This document shows positions 25,893-35,407 of a stretch of 64,000 nucleotides of DNA, piece by piece. The notes below the pieces were generated by a model. That model was given only the letters and a program-made list of their open reading frames with translations. It searched no databases and had not been told where the DNA came from. Origin of the DNA: CAYOOT01 sp964405665 (GTDB lineage: Bacteria > Bdellovibrionota_C > UBA2361 > SZUA-149 > CAZDWZ01); the NCBI GenBank assembly GCA_964405665.1, contig CAYOOT010000003.1, positions 1-64,000 of the forward strand, read 5' to 3'. Positions within the stretch are counted from its first letter, which is position 1; each line of letters begins with the position of its first letter. The position numbers and the translations under genes were made by a program.

Positions 25893-26294
25893 TTAAAACA
25901 AAGTTGGTGTTTCGCCATAGGTGTAGCCAAGATAAAGAAAAATGCCAGCAATGAAAGTGTGAAGCCAAATATCATTAAAATTATTAGCTAGTATTCCTAG
26001 TATGTAGTTATCTCCGACGATTAAACCCATTAAAGCGATAACGCCATAAAAAATTCCAAAAAATTTAAAATATTTTCGGCAAGCATTTTCTCCGATCCTC
26101 ACACAGACCAATGCCCCCAACCCACTAAGAAGGAAGATAAAATTATTTGCAGAATTTATATGGAAGAGTCCAAATAAATAACCCTCAGCTGTAACTCTTG
26201 GAAAAAACCCGAGAATTCCAACAACTATAAATCCTAGTCCAAAACTAGTCGAAATTTTACTTAAATTCATTTTTAAAAATTTTTGCGTATTCAT
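25893..26294 (-). CDS. DUF4383-like four-helix membrane protein
   Basis: The 133-residue product has four predicted transmembrane helices. The pattern GLGFIVVGILGFFP, GLFHINSANNFIFLLSGLGALV, FFGIFYGVIALMGLIVG and NNFNDIWLHTFIAGIFLYLG follows the layout of DUF4383 proteins. The function is unknown. The gene converges on the histidine kinase gene with a 32-base gap and points away from tRNA-Leu. Confidence 0.7.
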   Translation of the reverse strand: MNTQKFLKMNLSKISTSFGLGFIVVGILGFFPRVTAEGYLFGLFHINSANNFIFLLSGLGALVCVRIGENACRKYFKFFGIFYGVIALMGLIVGDNYILGILANNFNDIWLHTFIAGIFLYLGYTYGETPTLF

Positions 26295-26474
26295 TAGTAT
26301 TTTTTTTATAAATTCAATATGATCTCCGTCAGATCTGAGGGATTTATAGGTATAACTGATTAAAAAAATAAGAAAATATTCTCTATTTCCATTTTTTTCT
26401 TAAATTTAGTATAGCCTACTCTCGCTAAATTACTGTTTTTGAGAGGAAATTTTAATTCAGAAAGAGTTTTTTAT

Positions 26475-26555
26475 GCGGGAATGGTGAAATTGGCAGACAC
26501 GCTAGACTTAGGATCTAGTGCCTTTGGCATGGGGGTTCGAGTCCCTCTTCCCGCA
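26475..26555 (+). tRNA. tRNA-Leu (anticodon TAG)
   Basis: The acceptor stem GCGGGAA/TTCCCGC is clear. The anticodon stem CTAGA/TCTAG holds the loop CTTAGGA with anticodon TAG. A class II variable arm (TGCCTTTGGCA) and T-arm GGGTTCGAGTCCC are present. The discriminator is A26555 and CCA is not encoded, unlike the tRNA-His in this window. A hairpin begins at the discriminator base. Confidence 0.95.
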
Positions 26556-26630
26556 TTTCATTTGCTTTTAGCAAATGAAATGACTTGAGCGAACGTAGTG
26601 AGTCGAAAGGCAAATCCGAGAATATTAAAA
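26555..26630 (+). repeat. hairpin and repeat following tRNA-Leu, possible remnant of a tRNA-linked element
   Basis: ATTTCATTTGC (26555-26565) and GCAAATGAAAT (26571-26581) pair perfectly across a five-base loop. GACT...AGTC (26582-26585/26601-26604), then GAAAGGCAAATCCGAG, follow. The order of strong hairpin, second stem and a GCGAAAGG/TCGAAAGG-like tail parallels the segment after tRNA-His, but no nuclease gene follows. It may also act as the tRNA transcript terminator or processing site. Confidence 0.45.
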
Positions 26631-26653
26631 CATTAAGTAAATAAAAAGTAGGT

Positions 26654-27964
26654 ATGGATTTAATTATAGAAGTAGAAAGCACAGGCGAAATTGAACGAAA
26701 TGTTAAAATCGAAGTTCCTCGTTCTGAATATAAAAAAGAATTTGATAAAGCATTACAAAGAGCAACGAATGTGGTTCAAGTAAAAGGTTTTCGTAAAGGA
26801 AAAGTACCACAGGCGATGCTCTTAAAAATGTATGGGGAATCCATTCATTACGAAGTGCTAGACGATCTGACAATGAAAGCAATGCAAAAAGCTTTAGAAG
26901 AAAAGAAAATGAATGTCGTAGGACGACCTAAAGTTAGCTACGAAGACGAAAAAGATGAAAGCAAGAATTTAAAGATCAAAGCAGAGGTTCAAATTTTCCC
27001 CGAACCAAAAATCTCTGGCTACGAAAAACTTAAATTTTCCGTAGAACAAAGAAAAATTGATGATTCTGAATTGGAAAAAACAATAGAAAATCTTAGGGAT
27101 TATCAAGCTAACTATCAACCCGCAGAAGGAAAAATTGTTGTAGAAAATGGCGATATTGCGCTGCTTGATGTTCATCTGACAGACAAAGACGCCAAGACTC
27201 AACATCTTCATGACAGGAAGGTAGAAGTAGGTAAGGGACTTTGGCCTAAGGAAGTTGAAGCAGCTTTGTTGGGAATGAAATTGGACCAAGAAAAAGAAGT
27301 TGTAGTAAATAATGCCAAAGAAGATGCCGGCAAAGATTCCACGGAAGAATCGAAAACAACAACATTTCACCTAAAACTAAAAGCTATAGAAACAAAAAAA
27401 CTACCTGAACTCACAGATGAGTTTGCTAAAAATTCCGGCATGGCGGAAACCATGGAGGAGTTGAGAAAAAAACTAAAGGATGATTTGGAAAAAAATTGTT
27501 CCAAGGAAAATGAAGAGGCAAAAGAAAAAAAATTGTTGGAAGTTTTAATCGAAAAAAATCCTTTTACTCTTCCACAAGATTTAATTGATTTTGAAATTAG
27601 AAATCTTCTTTTTCAAATGGGAGTTTTGAGTCCGAAAAATAAGAAATCTTTCGATTTAAGTATGGAACCTTTTAGAGGTCGCTTGGGTGAACAGGCAGAA
27701 TATAAAGCAAGAAGTGCCATTATTTTAGATAATATTCTCAAACAAGAAGGATTTAATCCTTCAAGAGAAGATATCGAGCTTTGGATTAATGATTCTTTTG
27801 AGAAATGGGGTTATAAAAACAAGGAAGATTTCGAGAAAGATTTGGATTTTCCAAACGATCTCGATAGATTAAAAATTATTATGGGCCGCGATAGCATTTT
27901 GAAAAAACTATTGTCACAAGCAAAAATAACTGAGACAGTAAAAACTGCTAAAGAGCAAGATTAA
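26654..27964 (+). CDS. tig: trigger factor
   Basis: Trigger factor is the ribosome-bound chaperone that meets nascent chains at the tunnel exit. The 436-residue product has the N-terminal ribosome-binding domain with the signature KGFRKGKVPQ (GFRxGKxP loop), a central peptidyl-prolyl isomerase-like domain (NGDIALLDVHLTDKDAK) and the C-terminal helical cradle. The PPIase domain seems a little divergent: the usual GxxFxGG pattern is weak. It heads the tig-clpP-clpX-lon block, a common arrangement that couples folding to proteolysis. Confidence 0.93.
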   Translation: MDLIIEVESTGEIERNVKIEVPRSEYKKEFDKALQRATNVVQVKGFRKGKVPQAMLLKMYGESIHYEVLDDLTMKAMQKALEEKKMNVVGRPKVSYEDEKDESKNLKIKAEVQIFPEPKISGYEKLKFSVEQRKIDDSELEKTIENLRDYQANYQPAEGKIVVENGDIALLDVHLTDKDAKTQHLHDRKVEVGKGLWPKEVEAALLGMKLDQEKEVVVNNAKEDAGKDSTEESKTTTFHLKLKAIETKKLPELTDEFAKNSGMAETMEELRKKLKDDLEKNCSKENEEAKEKKLLEVLIEKNPFTLPQDLIDFEIRNLLFQMGVLSPKNKKSFDLSMEPFRGRLGEQAEYKARSAIILDNILKQEGFNPSREDIELWINDSFEKWGYKNKEDFEKDLDFPNDLDRLKIIMGRDSILKKLLSQAKITETVKTAKEQD

Positions 27965-27991
27965 TACCTTTTTTAAAAGGGAGAATGCAAA

Positions 27992-28597
27992 ATGACACAG
28001 TATGTTCCATACGTAATTGAACAAACCGGAAGAGGGGAAAGATCTTATGATATTTACTCTAGGCTTCTAAAAGACAGAATAATATTTCTGGGTTCTCAGG
28101 TAAATGATGCTGTAGCAAATGTTATTACTGCACAAATGCTTTTTCTTGAAAGTGACGATCCTGAAAAAGACATATTCTTTTACATCAATTCTCCTGGTGG
28201 ATCGGTTACTGCAGGCATGGCGATTTATGATACAATGCAATATATTTCCCCAGATGTATCTACAGTTTGTATCGGCCAAGCTGCCAGTATGGGTGCTTTA
28301 TTGCTTTGTGCGGGAGCTAAAGGCAAGAGAGTAGCATTGAAACATTCTCGAATTATGATCCATCAACCTCTCGGTGGATTTCAAGGTCAAGTATCTGATG
28401 TCCAAATTCATGCTGAAGAAATGATTCGCATGAAACAAGAGCTGAATGAAATTATGGCCGGACATTGTGGACAAACTGTTGAACGATTGCACAAAGATAC
28501 CGACCGCGATAATTTTATGTCTGCAATTGATGCCAAGGAATATGGCTTGATTGATACTGTGGTCACCAAACGTCCAATTCCGATAAAACCTTTGTAG
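27992..28597 (+). CDS. clpP: ATP-dependent Clp protease proteolytic subunit
   Basis: ClpP forms the tetradecameric serine protease chamber. The 201-residue product contains the catalytic Ser in GQAASMGALLL, the His in RIMIHQPLGG and the Asp in the DRDNFMSA region. YINSPGGSVTAGMAIYD is the family signature. The length is standard. An AAAGGGAGAA site precedes the ATG. It lies 27 bases after tig and before clpX, which encodes its unfoldase partner. Confidence 0.97.
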   Translation: MTQYVPYVIEQTGRGERSYDIYSRLLKDRIIFLGSQVNDAVANVITAQMLFLESDDPEKDIFFYINSPGGSVTAGMAIYDTMQYISPDVSTVCIGQAASMGALLLCAGAKGKRVALKHSRIMIHQPLGGFQGQVSDVQIHAEEMIRMKQELNEIMAGHCGQTVERLHKDTDRDNFMSAIDAKEYGLIDTVVTKRPIPIKPL

Positions 28598-28684
28598 AAG
28601 TTACGAAAAGCCTACAAATTATCGCTGTAAACTAGTGCTTTGTATCTAGCTTATTCTTTGTAATTATTGATTTTTTAGTAAAAC

Positions 28685-28713
28685 TTGTTTCATTTAACTT
28701 GAATAATTATAAT
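28685..28713 (+). promoter_or_regulatory. sigma-70-type promoter for clpX
   Basis: TTGTTT (28685-28690) and TATAAT (28708-28713) are separated by 17 bases. They lie about 80 bases before the clpX GTG in the 195-base gap after clpP. This suggests that clpX can be transcribed independently of tig-clpP. Confidence 0.5.
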
Positions 28714-28792
28714 TTACTTTACAAGCGTCAGATTTTTAGTGAGAGTGCATAACAAAGTTATATAAATTGTTTCATATGTTGAGGGTATAACT

Positions 28793-30043
28793 GTGGCAAA
28801 AAGTATTGAAAGAAGTGGGACTGGTTTATCTTGTAGTTTCTGCGGAACTTCACAAGAAGAAGTAAGAAAGCTGATAGCGGGACCGGGCGTTTATATCTGT
28901 GATCAATGTATTGACCTGTGTAACGATATTATTATTGATGAAGCTGAAAATCCTAATGCCAATAGCAAATTTAATCAGTTACCAAAGCCTCGAGAAATAA
29001 AAGCATTTCTTGATGAATTCGTAATCGGTCAAGAAAGAGCAAAAAAAGTATTATCTGTTGCAGTTTATAATCATTATAAACGTATTGAAGAAAAGTCCAA
29101 CAAGAAAGCAGAAGTTGAAATTTCAAAATCCAATATACTTTTAATCGGACCAACAGGTTCTGGAAAAACATTATTAGCAAGAACTTTGGCCCGAATGCTG
29201 GATGTGCCTTTTACAATGGCTGACGCAACAAATCTGACTGAAGCAGGCTATGTTGGTGAAGACGTTGAAAATATTATTCTTAATCTAGTGCAAGCTGCAG
29301 ACTACGATATTGAAAAAGCTCAAAGAGGTATTGTCTATATTGATGAGATAGATAAGATTTCTAAAAAATCTGAAAACCCATCAATTACCAGAGACGTTTC
29401 CGGAGAAGGTGTGCAACAAGCATTATTAAAAATCCTTGAAGGAACTAAAGCTAGTATTCCTCCCAAAGGTGGAAGAAAACATCCTCAACAAGACTATCTG
29501 CAAATAGATACTACCAATATTTTGTTTATCTGCGGAGGGGCCTTTATGGGCCTTGATGATATTATCAAAAGAAGAACTAGGGGAAATTCTCTAGGATTTT
29601 CTGCTGATGTGCAAACTAAAATAAAAAGCTCAAAAATAGTTGCCGAAGTTCAACCTGAGGATCTATTGAAATTTGGTTTAATCCCGGAATTTATCGGCAG
29701 ACTTCCTGTGATTGCCTCCTTACAAGAACTTAATGAGCAAACTTTGGTACAAATACTTACTGAACCAAAAAATGCATTGGCCAGACAATATCAAAGATTA
29801 TTTGATATGGAAAATGTTAAGCTTAGGTTTACTGATGACTCAATAAAAGCAATTGCCAAAAAAGCATTACAACGAAAACTTGGTGCAAGAGGTTTACGTT
29901 CAATTCTGGAAGAAGTGATGTTGGAGCTAATGTACGATGTTCCTTCTCAGTCTGATATTAAAGAAATTGTTGTTTCAGAAGATACCATTAACAGAGGTGA
30001 GCAACCGTTGTTGGTATATGAACATAAAGCTGAAAGCGCTTAG
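28793..30043 (+). CDS. clpX: ATP-dependent Clp protease ATP-binding subunit ClpX
   Basis: ClpX is the AAA+ unfoldase that feeds ClpP. The 416-residue product has the N-terminal C4 zinc domain (CSFCGTSQEEV...CDQCIDLC, in two parts), Walker A GPTGSGKT, Walker B VYIDEIDKI, the pore-loop GYVGED and the ClpP-binding loop LIPEFIGRLP (IGF-like region). Translation starts at GTG 28793. Length and motifs are complete. Confidence 0.97.
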   Translation: MAKSIERSGTGLSCSFCGTSQEEVRKLIAGPGVYICDQCIDLCNDIIIDEAENPNANSKFNQLPKPREIKAFLDEFVIGQERAKKVLSVAVYNHYKRIEEKSNKKAEVEISKSNILLIGPTGSGKTLLARTLARMLDVPFTMADATNLTEAGYVGEDVENIILNLVQAADYDIEKAQRGIVYIDEIDKISKKSENPSITRDVSGEGVQQALLKILEGTKASIPPKGGRKHPQQDYLQIDTTNILFICGGAFMGLDDIIKRRTRGNSLGFSADVQTKIKSSKIVAEVQPEDLLKFGLIPEFIGRLPVIASLQELNEQTLVQILTEPKNALARQYQRLFDMENVKLRFTDDSIKAIAKKALQRKLGARGLRSILEEVMLELMYDVPSQSDIKEIVVSEDTINRGEQPLLVYEHKAESA

Positions 30044-30073
30044 AATAGAACGTAATTTAAAGCATAAAACGTC

Positions 30074-30094
30074 GGAGCGCGGACTTTAGTCCGC
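30074..30094. repeat. family B repeat, solitary arm
   Basis: GGAGCGCGGACTTTAGTCCGC is identical to the left arm of the element at 45546. No matching right arm was found, only scraps such as CGCTCC near 30187. The 330-base gap between clpX and lon (30044-30373) otherwise holds no gene that I can see, only AT-rich sequence ahead of lon. Confidence 0.7.
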
Positions 30095-30373
30095 TTATAT
30101 CCAAATATTTTAGTATAGCTGAATAGAAATGTTTAGCATTAGTCTGAGCTCCGTACGTTTCGTAGGACACACGAAAATTTTAAAACACGCTCCACATTCC
30201 CCAGGAAAACCATTGGGTATTTGTATTTCACCTTTTTAGTTCTTATATCAACTAAAGAATATTAATGACTTTGTCGTCTGAAGTTGCATCTAAATTATTG
30301 ATTGCTACAAGCCAATTATTGCTGTAGCAATATTAATAATGAATATAAACATTTAAATGGTGTTTTCTGATTT

Positions 30374-32821
30374 ATGAGTGAGCAAAAATATAACCCAGTT
30401 CCGCTATTAGCACTAAGAGATATTATTATTTTCCCGCAAATGGTGGTTCCTCTGTTTGTCGGTAGAGAAAAAAGCGTTCGCGCGTTAGAAGAAGCAGAAA
30501 GGTTAAAAAAACCAATTATGCTTGCTGCTCAAAAAGACGCCAAAACTCATCATCCCGGACCGGGAGATATTTTTGAAATCGGCACTCTAGGAGACATCAT
30601 GCAAATGATGAAACTTGCTGATGGCACAGTAAAAGTTTTAGTTGAAGGCAAAAAAAGAGCAAAAATTGATCGCTATTTAGAAACCGATGATTACTTCTTG
30701 GTAGATGTCTCCGAACTTCCAGAAATTGCCGAAATCACACCGGAAGTTAAAGGCTTAATGCGCTCTGTAACTTCATCTTTTGAAACGTATGTAAAACTTG
30801 GAAAAAAGATTACTCCAGAAATGATTCATCAGATCAATGCAATCGAAGATCCTTTTCGTTTAGCTGATGCTGTGATTGTGCATTTAAATATTAAGCTTGA
30901 AGAAAAGCAAGAAATTTTGGAAACAAACGATGCTGGCCAAAGATTAGAAAAAATCTATAGCCACATGAAATCGGAAATTGAAATTCTTCAAGTAGAAAAA
31001 AGAATTCGTACTCGTGTTAAGAAACAGATGGAAAAAACTCAGAAGGAATATTACCTTAACGAGCAAATGCGAGCGATTCAAAAAGAACTGGGAGAAAAAG
31101 ACGATTTCCGCAATGAGATCCAAGAGCTTGATGATAAGTTAAAAGCCAAAGACATGCCCGAAGAAGCGCGAGATAAGACAGAAAAAGAAATCCGTAAACT
31201 TAAAATGATGTCCCCAATGTCAGCGGAAGCAACCGTAGTTAGAAATTACGTCGATTGGATGTTAAGTTTACCTTGGAACGAATACTCCGATGATAAAATT
31301 GATATCAATGAGGCGGAAAAAGTTTTAGATGAAGATCACTTTGGTTTATTTAAAGTAAAAGAAAGAATTCTAGAGCATCTTGCAGTGCATCAACTTGTGG
31401 GGAAAATTCGTGGACCGATTCTTTGTTTGGTTGGACCTCCGGGAGTTGGTAAAACTTCTTTAGGAAAATCCATTGCTAAAGCTACAGGAAGAGAGTTTGT
31501 TCGAGTCGCTCTTGGTGGCGTTAGAGATGAGGCAGAAATCAGAGGACATCGCAGAACTTATATCGGTGCGCTTCCTGGGAAATTAATTCAGTCTCTAAAA
31601 AAAGCTGGGAAAAGTAATCCTGTGTTTTTATTGGATGAAATTGATAAAATGTCACAAGATTTTAGAGGAGATCCTTCTTCTGCTTTCTTGGAAGTTTTGG
31701 ATCCGGAACAGAATAACACTTTTAATGATCATTACATTGACGTTGATTATGATCTGTCCAAAGTAATGTTTATTACTACTGCCAACTACGAACAAAACAT
31801 TCCCCGTCCGTTATGGGACAGAATGGAAGTAATCAGAATTGCTGGTTACACCGAGTTGGAAAAAATGGAAATTGCTAAAAAATATTTAATTCCAAAATCC
31901 TGTGAAAAAAACGGATTGAAACCAGAAAACATCAGTATCGGTCATGATGCATTAAAGAGCATCGTTAGAAACTATACTAGAGAATCTGGAGTAAGAAGCC
32001 TGGAAAGAACTATTGATATGATCTGCCGAAAGGTTGCCGTAGAAATAGTTAAGAAAGGAAAAGACGCTACGCAGAAAATTAGTGATAGCAATATCGAGCG
32101 TTATTTAGGTGTTAAAATATTTAAATACGGAACACAAGAAAATGAAAATCAAGTTGGGACTACTACCGGCTTAGCTTGGACCGAAGTTGGTGGTGAATTG
32201 CTAGTAATTGAAGTAGCAATTGTTACCGGCGGTGGAAAACTAATTATCACAGGTAAACTGGGAGAAGTAATGCAAGAATCAGCTCAAGCAGCGATGATGT
32301 ATGTGCGCTCGCGGGCCAGTATCTTTGGATTACCAAAAGATTTTTATAACAAAATTGACATCCATATCCATGTTCCAGAAGGAGCTATTCCTAAAGACGG
32401 ACCTTCTGCTGGGATTACCATGGTTACAGCAATCACTTCTGCCTTAACCGGTATTCCGGTAGATAAGAATGTTGCCATGACCGGTGAAGTAACCCTACGT
32501 GGTAGAGTGTTGCCTATTGGTGGATTAAAAGAAAAAATCCTAGCTGCCCATCGCGGCGGAATAACCAGAATTATTATTCCTAAAGAAAACGAAAAAGATA
32601 TTGAAGAAATACCAGCTTCAGTTAGAAAGGGAATTGAAATAGTAACAGTGGAACATGTTGATCAGGTATTAAGAGAAGCTCTGGTAATTGAAGGGCATGT
32701 TGATTATCTGGCAAAAATTGATGAAGCAGCAACCCGCAACGAAGATCTTTATACAAGGCCTGATTTGACTAAAAAGCCTAAGGAAGAAGATGTTTCTGCA
32801 GGGACTGTAGTTGCGCATTAG
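30374..32821 (+). CDS. lon: ATP-dependent protease Lon (LonA type)
   Basis: Lon is a cytoplasmic AAA+ serine protease that degrades misfolded and regulatory proteins. The 815-residue product has an N-terminal substrate-binding LON domain (about 1-205), a coiled-coil linker, Walker A GPPGVGKTS and Walker B VFLLDEIDKM. The C-terminal protease domain carries the catalytic Ser in KDGPSAGIT and the Lys in GLKEKILAAHRGG. Its length is typical. No strong ribosome site is visible before the ATG. Confidence 0.97.
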   Translation: MSEQKYNPVPLLALRDIIIFPQMVVPLFVGREKSVRALEEAERLKKPIMLAAQKDAKTHHPGPGDIFEIGTLGDIMQMMKLADGTVKVLVEGKKRAKIDRYLETDDYFLVDVSELPEIAEITPEVKGLMRSVTSSFETYVKLGKKITPEMIHQINAIEDPFRLADAVIVHLNIKLEEKQEILETNDAGQRLEKIYSHMKSEIEILQVEKRIRTRVKKQMEKTQKEYYLNEQMRAIQKELGEKDDFRNEIQELDDKLKAKDMPEEARDKTEKEIRKLKMMSPMSAEATVVRNYVDWMLSLPWNEYSDDKIDINEAEKVLDEDHFGLFKVKERILEHLAVHQLVGKIRGPILCLVGPPGVGKTSLGKSIAKATGREFVRVALGGVRDEAEIRGHRRTYIGALPGKLIQSLKKAGKSNPVFLLDEIDKMSQDFRGDPSSAFLEVLDPEQNNTFNDHYIDVDYDLSKVMFITTANYEQNIPRPLWDRMEVIRIAGYTELEKMEIAKKYLIPKSCEKNGLKPENISIGHDALKSIVRNYTRESGVRSLERTIDMICRKVAVEIVKKGKDATQKISDSNIERYLGVKIFKYGTQENENQVGTTTGLAWTEVGGELLVIEVAIVTGGGKLIITGKLGEVMQESAQAAMMYVRSRASIFGLPKDFYNKIDIHIHVPEGAIPKDGPSAGITMVTAITSALTGIPVDKNVAMTGEVTLRGRVLPIGGLKEKILAAHRGGITRIIIPKENEKDIEEIPASVRKGIEIVTVEHVDQVLREALVIEGHVDYLAKIDEAATRNEDLYTRPDLTKKPKEEDVSAGTVVAH

Positions 32822-32837
32822 GAAGTGATGATTTTTT

Positions 32838-32981
32838 CTGGAGCGCGGACGTCCTCGTCCGCAGCCTGGAATACATTTCAGACAGAAGTCTCAAAGCTAA
32901 TCGAAAAGTAAATTATTTTTTTCCATGAGGATTCTTACTTTGCTTTATTCCAGGTTGCGGACGAGGACGTCCGAGCTCCAG
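32838..32981. repeat. family B repeat, MITE-like element with 36-base terminal inverted repeats
   Basis: The left arm (32838-32873, CTGGAGCGCGGACGTCCTCG...) and right arm (32946-32981) are inverted copies with two mismatches in 36. Each arm contains an internal hairpin (GCGGACG...CGTCCGC). About 72 AT-rich bases separate them. The element lies in the convergent gap between lon and the HD-domain gene. Confidence 0.8.
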
Positions 32982-32991
32982 GATCTAAAAT

Positions 32992-34281
32992 TTATCTTTC
33001 CAATCCCAAATAACTCTTAATCTCAGCCGGAACGGTAACCCATTCCCGTTTTTGGGTGGAAGCAGCTTGTAATTGACCAATTAAAGGCTCAATTTCACTT
33101 ACTGGAACAATTTTTCCCGAATCAAGCATAATCGAAGGCGTTTGCTCTATTTTGCCACGGTGTGTGTCTGCATCTCGAACTAAAGCCACATAATATTTAG
33201 GATCAAAACCCAGTTTTATCGCTGCCTCCTGAGCTTTGTTGAGAATGGAATTATCGTCTCTAATTCTAATTGTTTTAAATAACACTCTATCTCTTAATCT
33301 TCTGGATAAGTCTGATAAAATTAGATCCTCCGAATGACACCATTTATTTAAGTGATACTGCCACCAGCTTTCTGTCATATTAAAAATTTCTTCTAGTGAT
33401 AATTCATTAAAATAATCTTTGGAAGAGAGCACTGCAAGCATTGTTTCATCACAAAAAATTTTTAAGTTATTAAAATCAGAATTTGTGGCCAGCAAATCTC
33501 TAAGGCGAATAATAATATTCTGATTGAGGATATCGACAGCTTGAATCACACGATGCTGATAAATTTGGCGATACATGGAATCACGGGCAACAAAAAAGTG
33601 GGTGAGGGCATCCAATCTGCTTTCATGAAGGACTAAATCTCCAGTGCTACTTAAGCGATAAGAATCAATTAAAGCGTTGACATTATACCGGCCGTAAGTA
33701 ACGGCACACATCGTGCTATCGACAATTGCCCAATTTCCTCTGTCAGCATTCCAACCACCTCCGGAAATTATTGCCGAAGTCCAGGGTGGAAGATTTACAT
33801 CTTCTTGGAGGACTTTTACTACAAGCTGGGGAAGCTGTGGATCGTATTTGGTTAAAATTGCATTCAGTTCATTATCATTTAAAATTATCCGCGCACTAAT
33901 ATCTTCGTGACTTCCGGACTTATTTTGCCTCCAAATTCTTTCAGCCATATGCGAACCAGGTGCAACATGACCGATGTCATGAAGTACTGCTGCCGCCGCA
34001 ACTGCCTGCTGATATTTCTCAATTTGTTCTGGATAAAAGCGTTTTAAATGTGTCATCAAGCTGATCGCCAGATAAGCAACTCCCAAACTATGACCAAAGC
34101 GGCTATGTTCGGCAAACATATAAACTAATTTGGTATTACCGGTTTGGCTAATATTTCTTAAGCGCTGCAGCCATTTGGTGTTAATCAACTCCAGCACTAA
34201 TTTTTCCACTGGATCAGATTCATTAAAAATTAAAGTTCCATGGGCAACATCAGCAAAACTAACACTGGAAATTCTTTTCAT
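32992..34281 (-). CDS. HD-superfamily phosphohydrolase (COG1078, dGTPase-like)
   Basis: The 429-residue product has the metal-binding HD signature: HSRFGHSLGVAYLA for the first His, and VLHDIGHVAPGSHMAE for the HD pair and following helix. The N-terminus (DPVEKLVLELINTKWLQRLRNISQ) is characteristic of the COG1078 group, whose studied members hydrolyse dNTPs or related nucleotides. It is soluble. It is co-directional with the RibBA-like gene, which ends seven bases upstream. The substrate is not deducible from sequence. Confidence 0.85.
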   Translation of the reverse strand: MKRISSVSFADVAHGTLIFNESDPVEKLVLELINTKWLQRLRNISQTGNTKLVYMFAEHSRFGHSLGVAYLAISLMTHLKRFYPEQIEKYQQAVAAAAVLHDIGHVAPGSHMAERIWRQNKSGSHEDISARIILNDNELNAILTKYDPQLPQLVVKVLQEDVNLPPWTSAIISGGGWNADRGNWAIVDSTMCAVTYGRYNVNALIDSYRLSSTGDLVLHESRLDALTHFFVARDSMYRQIYQHRVIQAVDILNQNIIIRLRDLLATNSDFNNLKIFCDETMLAVLSSKDYFNELSLEEIFNMTESWWQYHLNKWCHSEDLILSDLSRRLRDRVLFKTIRIRDDNSILNKAQEAAIKLGFDPKYYVALVRDADTHRGKIEQTPSIMLDSGKIVPVSEIEPLIGQLQAASTQKREWVTVPAEIKSYLGLER

Positions 34282-34288
34282 AGCATTC

Positions 34289-35392
34289 CTAGATATTCAA
34301 GGGATAACGCTTGACGATCTTTAAGTTAAAAGCATCAAGTCCCAAATAATCTTTGGCCGAACTGCTGATTAGTTCGATTAATTTCACACCAAGAGCAGAA
34401 AGTATTTGTGAACCTACGCCATTTTCTCGAAGAGCAATATCTAAACTTTGGGTTTTGGTTTTATTTTTAATTTTTTTTATTTGCTGAGCCAAATAATCAC
34501 TTTTGCTTTGTCTGATATAAAGAAAAATTCCTTTTCCTCTTTTATCGATTTGTTCCAGGGCCTTCGTAATTTTATTATTCAGTGTAATATCGTTTAAAGA
34601 AAACAGATCATCAAACTTATTCTCAGCATGCACTCTTACTAAGATTGCTTCAGCTGATTGTGGATCAATTTCTCCTTTAACTAAAGCCAGATGTTCATTG
34701 CCATCAACTTGAGATTTAAAACAAAAAGCCTTAAACGAACCTGCAGATTTTGTCGGCAAGTTGGCTTCAGCAATTTTTTCCACAATAGTTTCGGTGCTTA
34801 ATCGATACTTGATAATATCTAGCATACTGATGCTAGATATATTTAGCTTTTCAACAAGTTTTTTTAATTCTTTTTCTGATTGAAACTCTCCTTTTTGATT
34901 TAAGCAGTGAGAATAAGCAGCAACTTGAGGAAGGCCGGCTAAAGTCATTAAATCAGAAGTAGCTTCAGCAACATCAGTAAAAATTAGTACTCCGCCTTTT
35001 CTGGCATGGACAGGAAAAATATGTCCGGGAGTAACTAAATCCAACTTGGGATCCTTGGTGCAAGCCAGCACATTTAAGGTAATAGCTCGGTCAGCCGCAC
35101 TAATTCCGGTACTCACTCCTTTTCTTGCTTCAACACTGACAGTAAAATTACTTTCGGCAATCCCTTTTTCCTTAATCATGGGTTGTAGTCCCAGTTCTTT
35201 AATTCTGGAATCTGAGACAGAGGCACAAATTACACCTTTTGCTTCATTTACTAAATCACAAATAATATTTTCAGTAATTTTATAAGCTGAAGTAAAAAGA
35301 TATCCTTTGACCACTGGACCTAAATTGTCCTTTAAGAGGACAAGCTTATTTTTCTTTAATTCCTTGATTACTTGGGTAATATGACTCTCCAT
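34289..35392 (-). CDS. RibBA-like protein with degenerate catalytic sites
   Basis: The 367-residue product has the two-domain layout of bifunctional riboflavin enzymes: DHBP synthase (about 1-200) then GTP cyclohydrolase II (about 205-365). Framework motifs remain (FTVSVEARKGVSTGISAADRA, TPGHIFPVHARKGGVL, VRVHAE, NGVGSQILSALGV). Catalytic signatures do not. The acidic DDEDRENEGDL site reads KDNLGPVVKGYL (21-32), GHTEA reads DVAEA, and the three zinc cysteines of the cyclohydrolase are absent (SECLTGD becomes AENKFDD; RCDC becomes NDIT). RQEGRG reads RQSKSD. It is probably a pseudoenzyme with another role, because the open frame is intact. It lies between an unknown gene and the HD phosphohydrolase in one operon. 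Confidence 0.75.
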   Translation of the reverse strand: MESHITQVIKELKKNKLVLLKDNLGPVVKGYLFTSAYKITENIICDLVNEAKGVICASVSDSRIKELGLQPMIKEKGIAESNFTVSVEARKGVSTGISAADRAITLNVLACTKDPKLDLVTPGHIFPVHARKGGVLIFTDVAEATSDLMTLAGLPQVAAYSHCLNQKGEFQSEKELKKLVEKLNISSISMLDIIKYRLSTETIVEKIAEANLPTKSAGSFKAFCFKSQVDGNEHLALVKGEIDPQSAEAILVRVHAENKFDDLFSLNDITLNNKITKALEQIDKRGKGIFLYIRQSKSDYLAQQIKKIKNKTKTQSLDIALRENGVGSQILSALGVKLIELISSSAKDYLGLDAFNLKIVKRYPLNI

Positions 35393-35407
35393 TAGGAGAG
35401 TATATCT

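Noticed and set aside
30044..30373. Heat-shock CIRCE or similar operator before lon
   Set aside because: No TTAGCACTC-N9-GAGTGCTAA-like repeat. The gap contains a family B arm and AT-rich sequence only.
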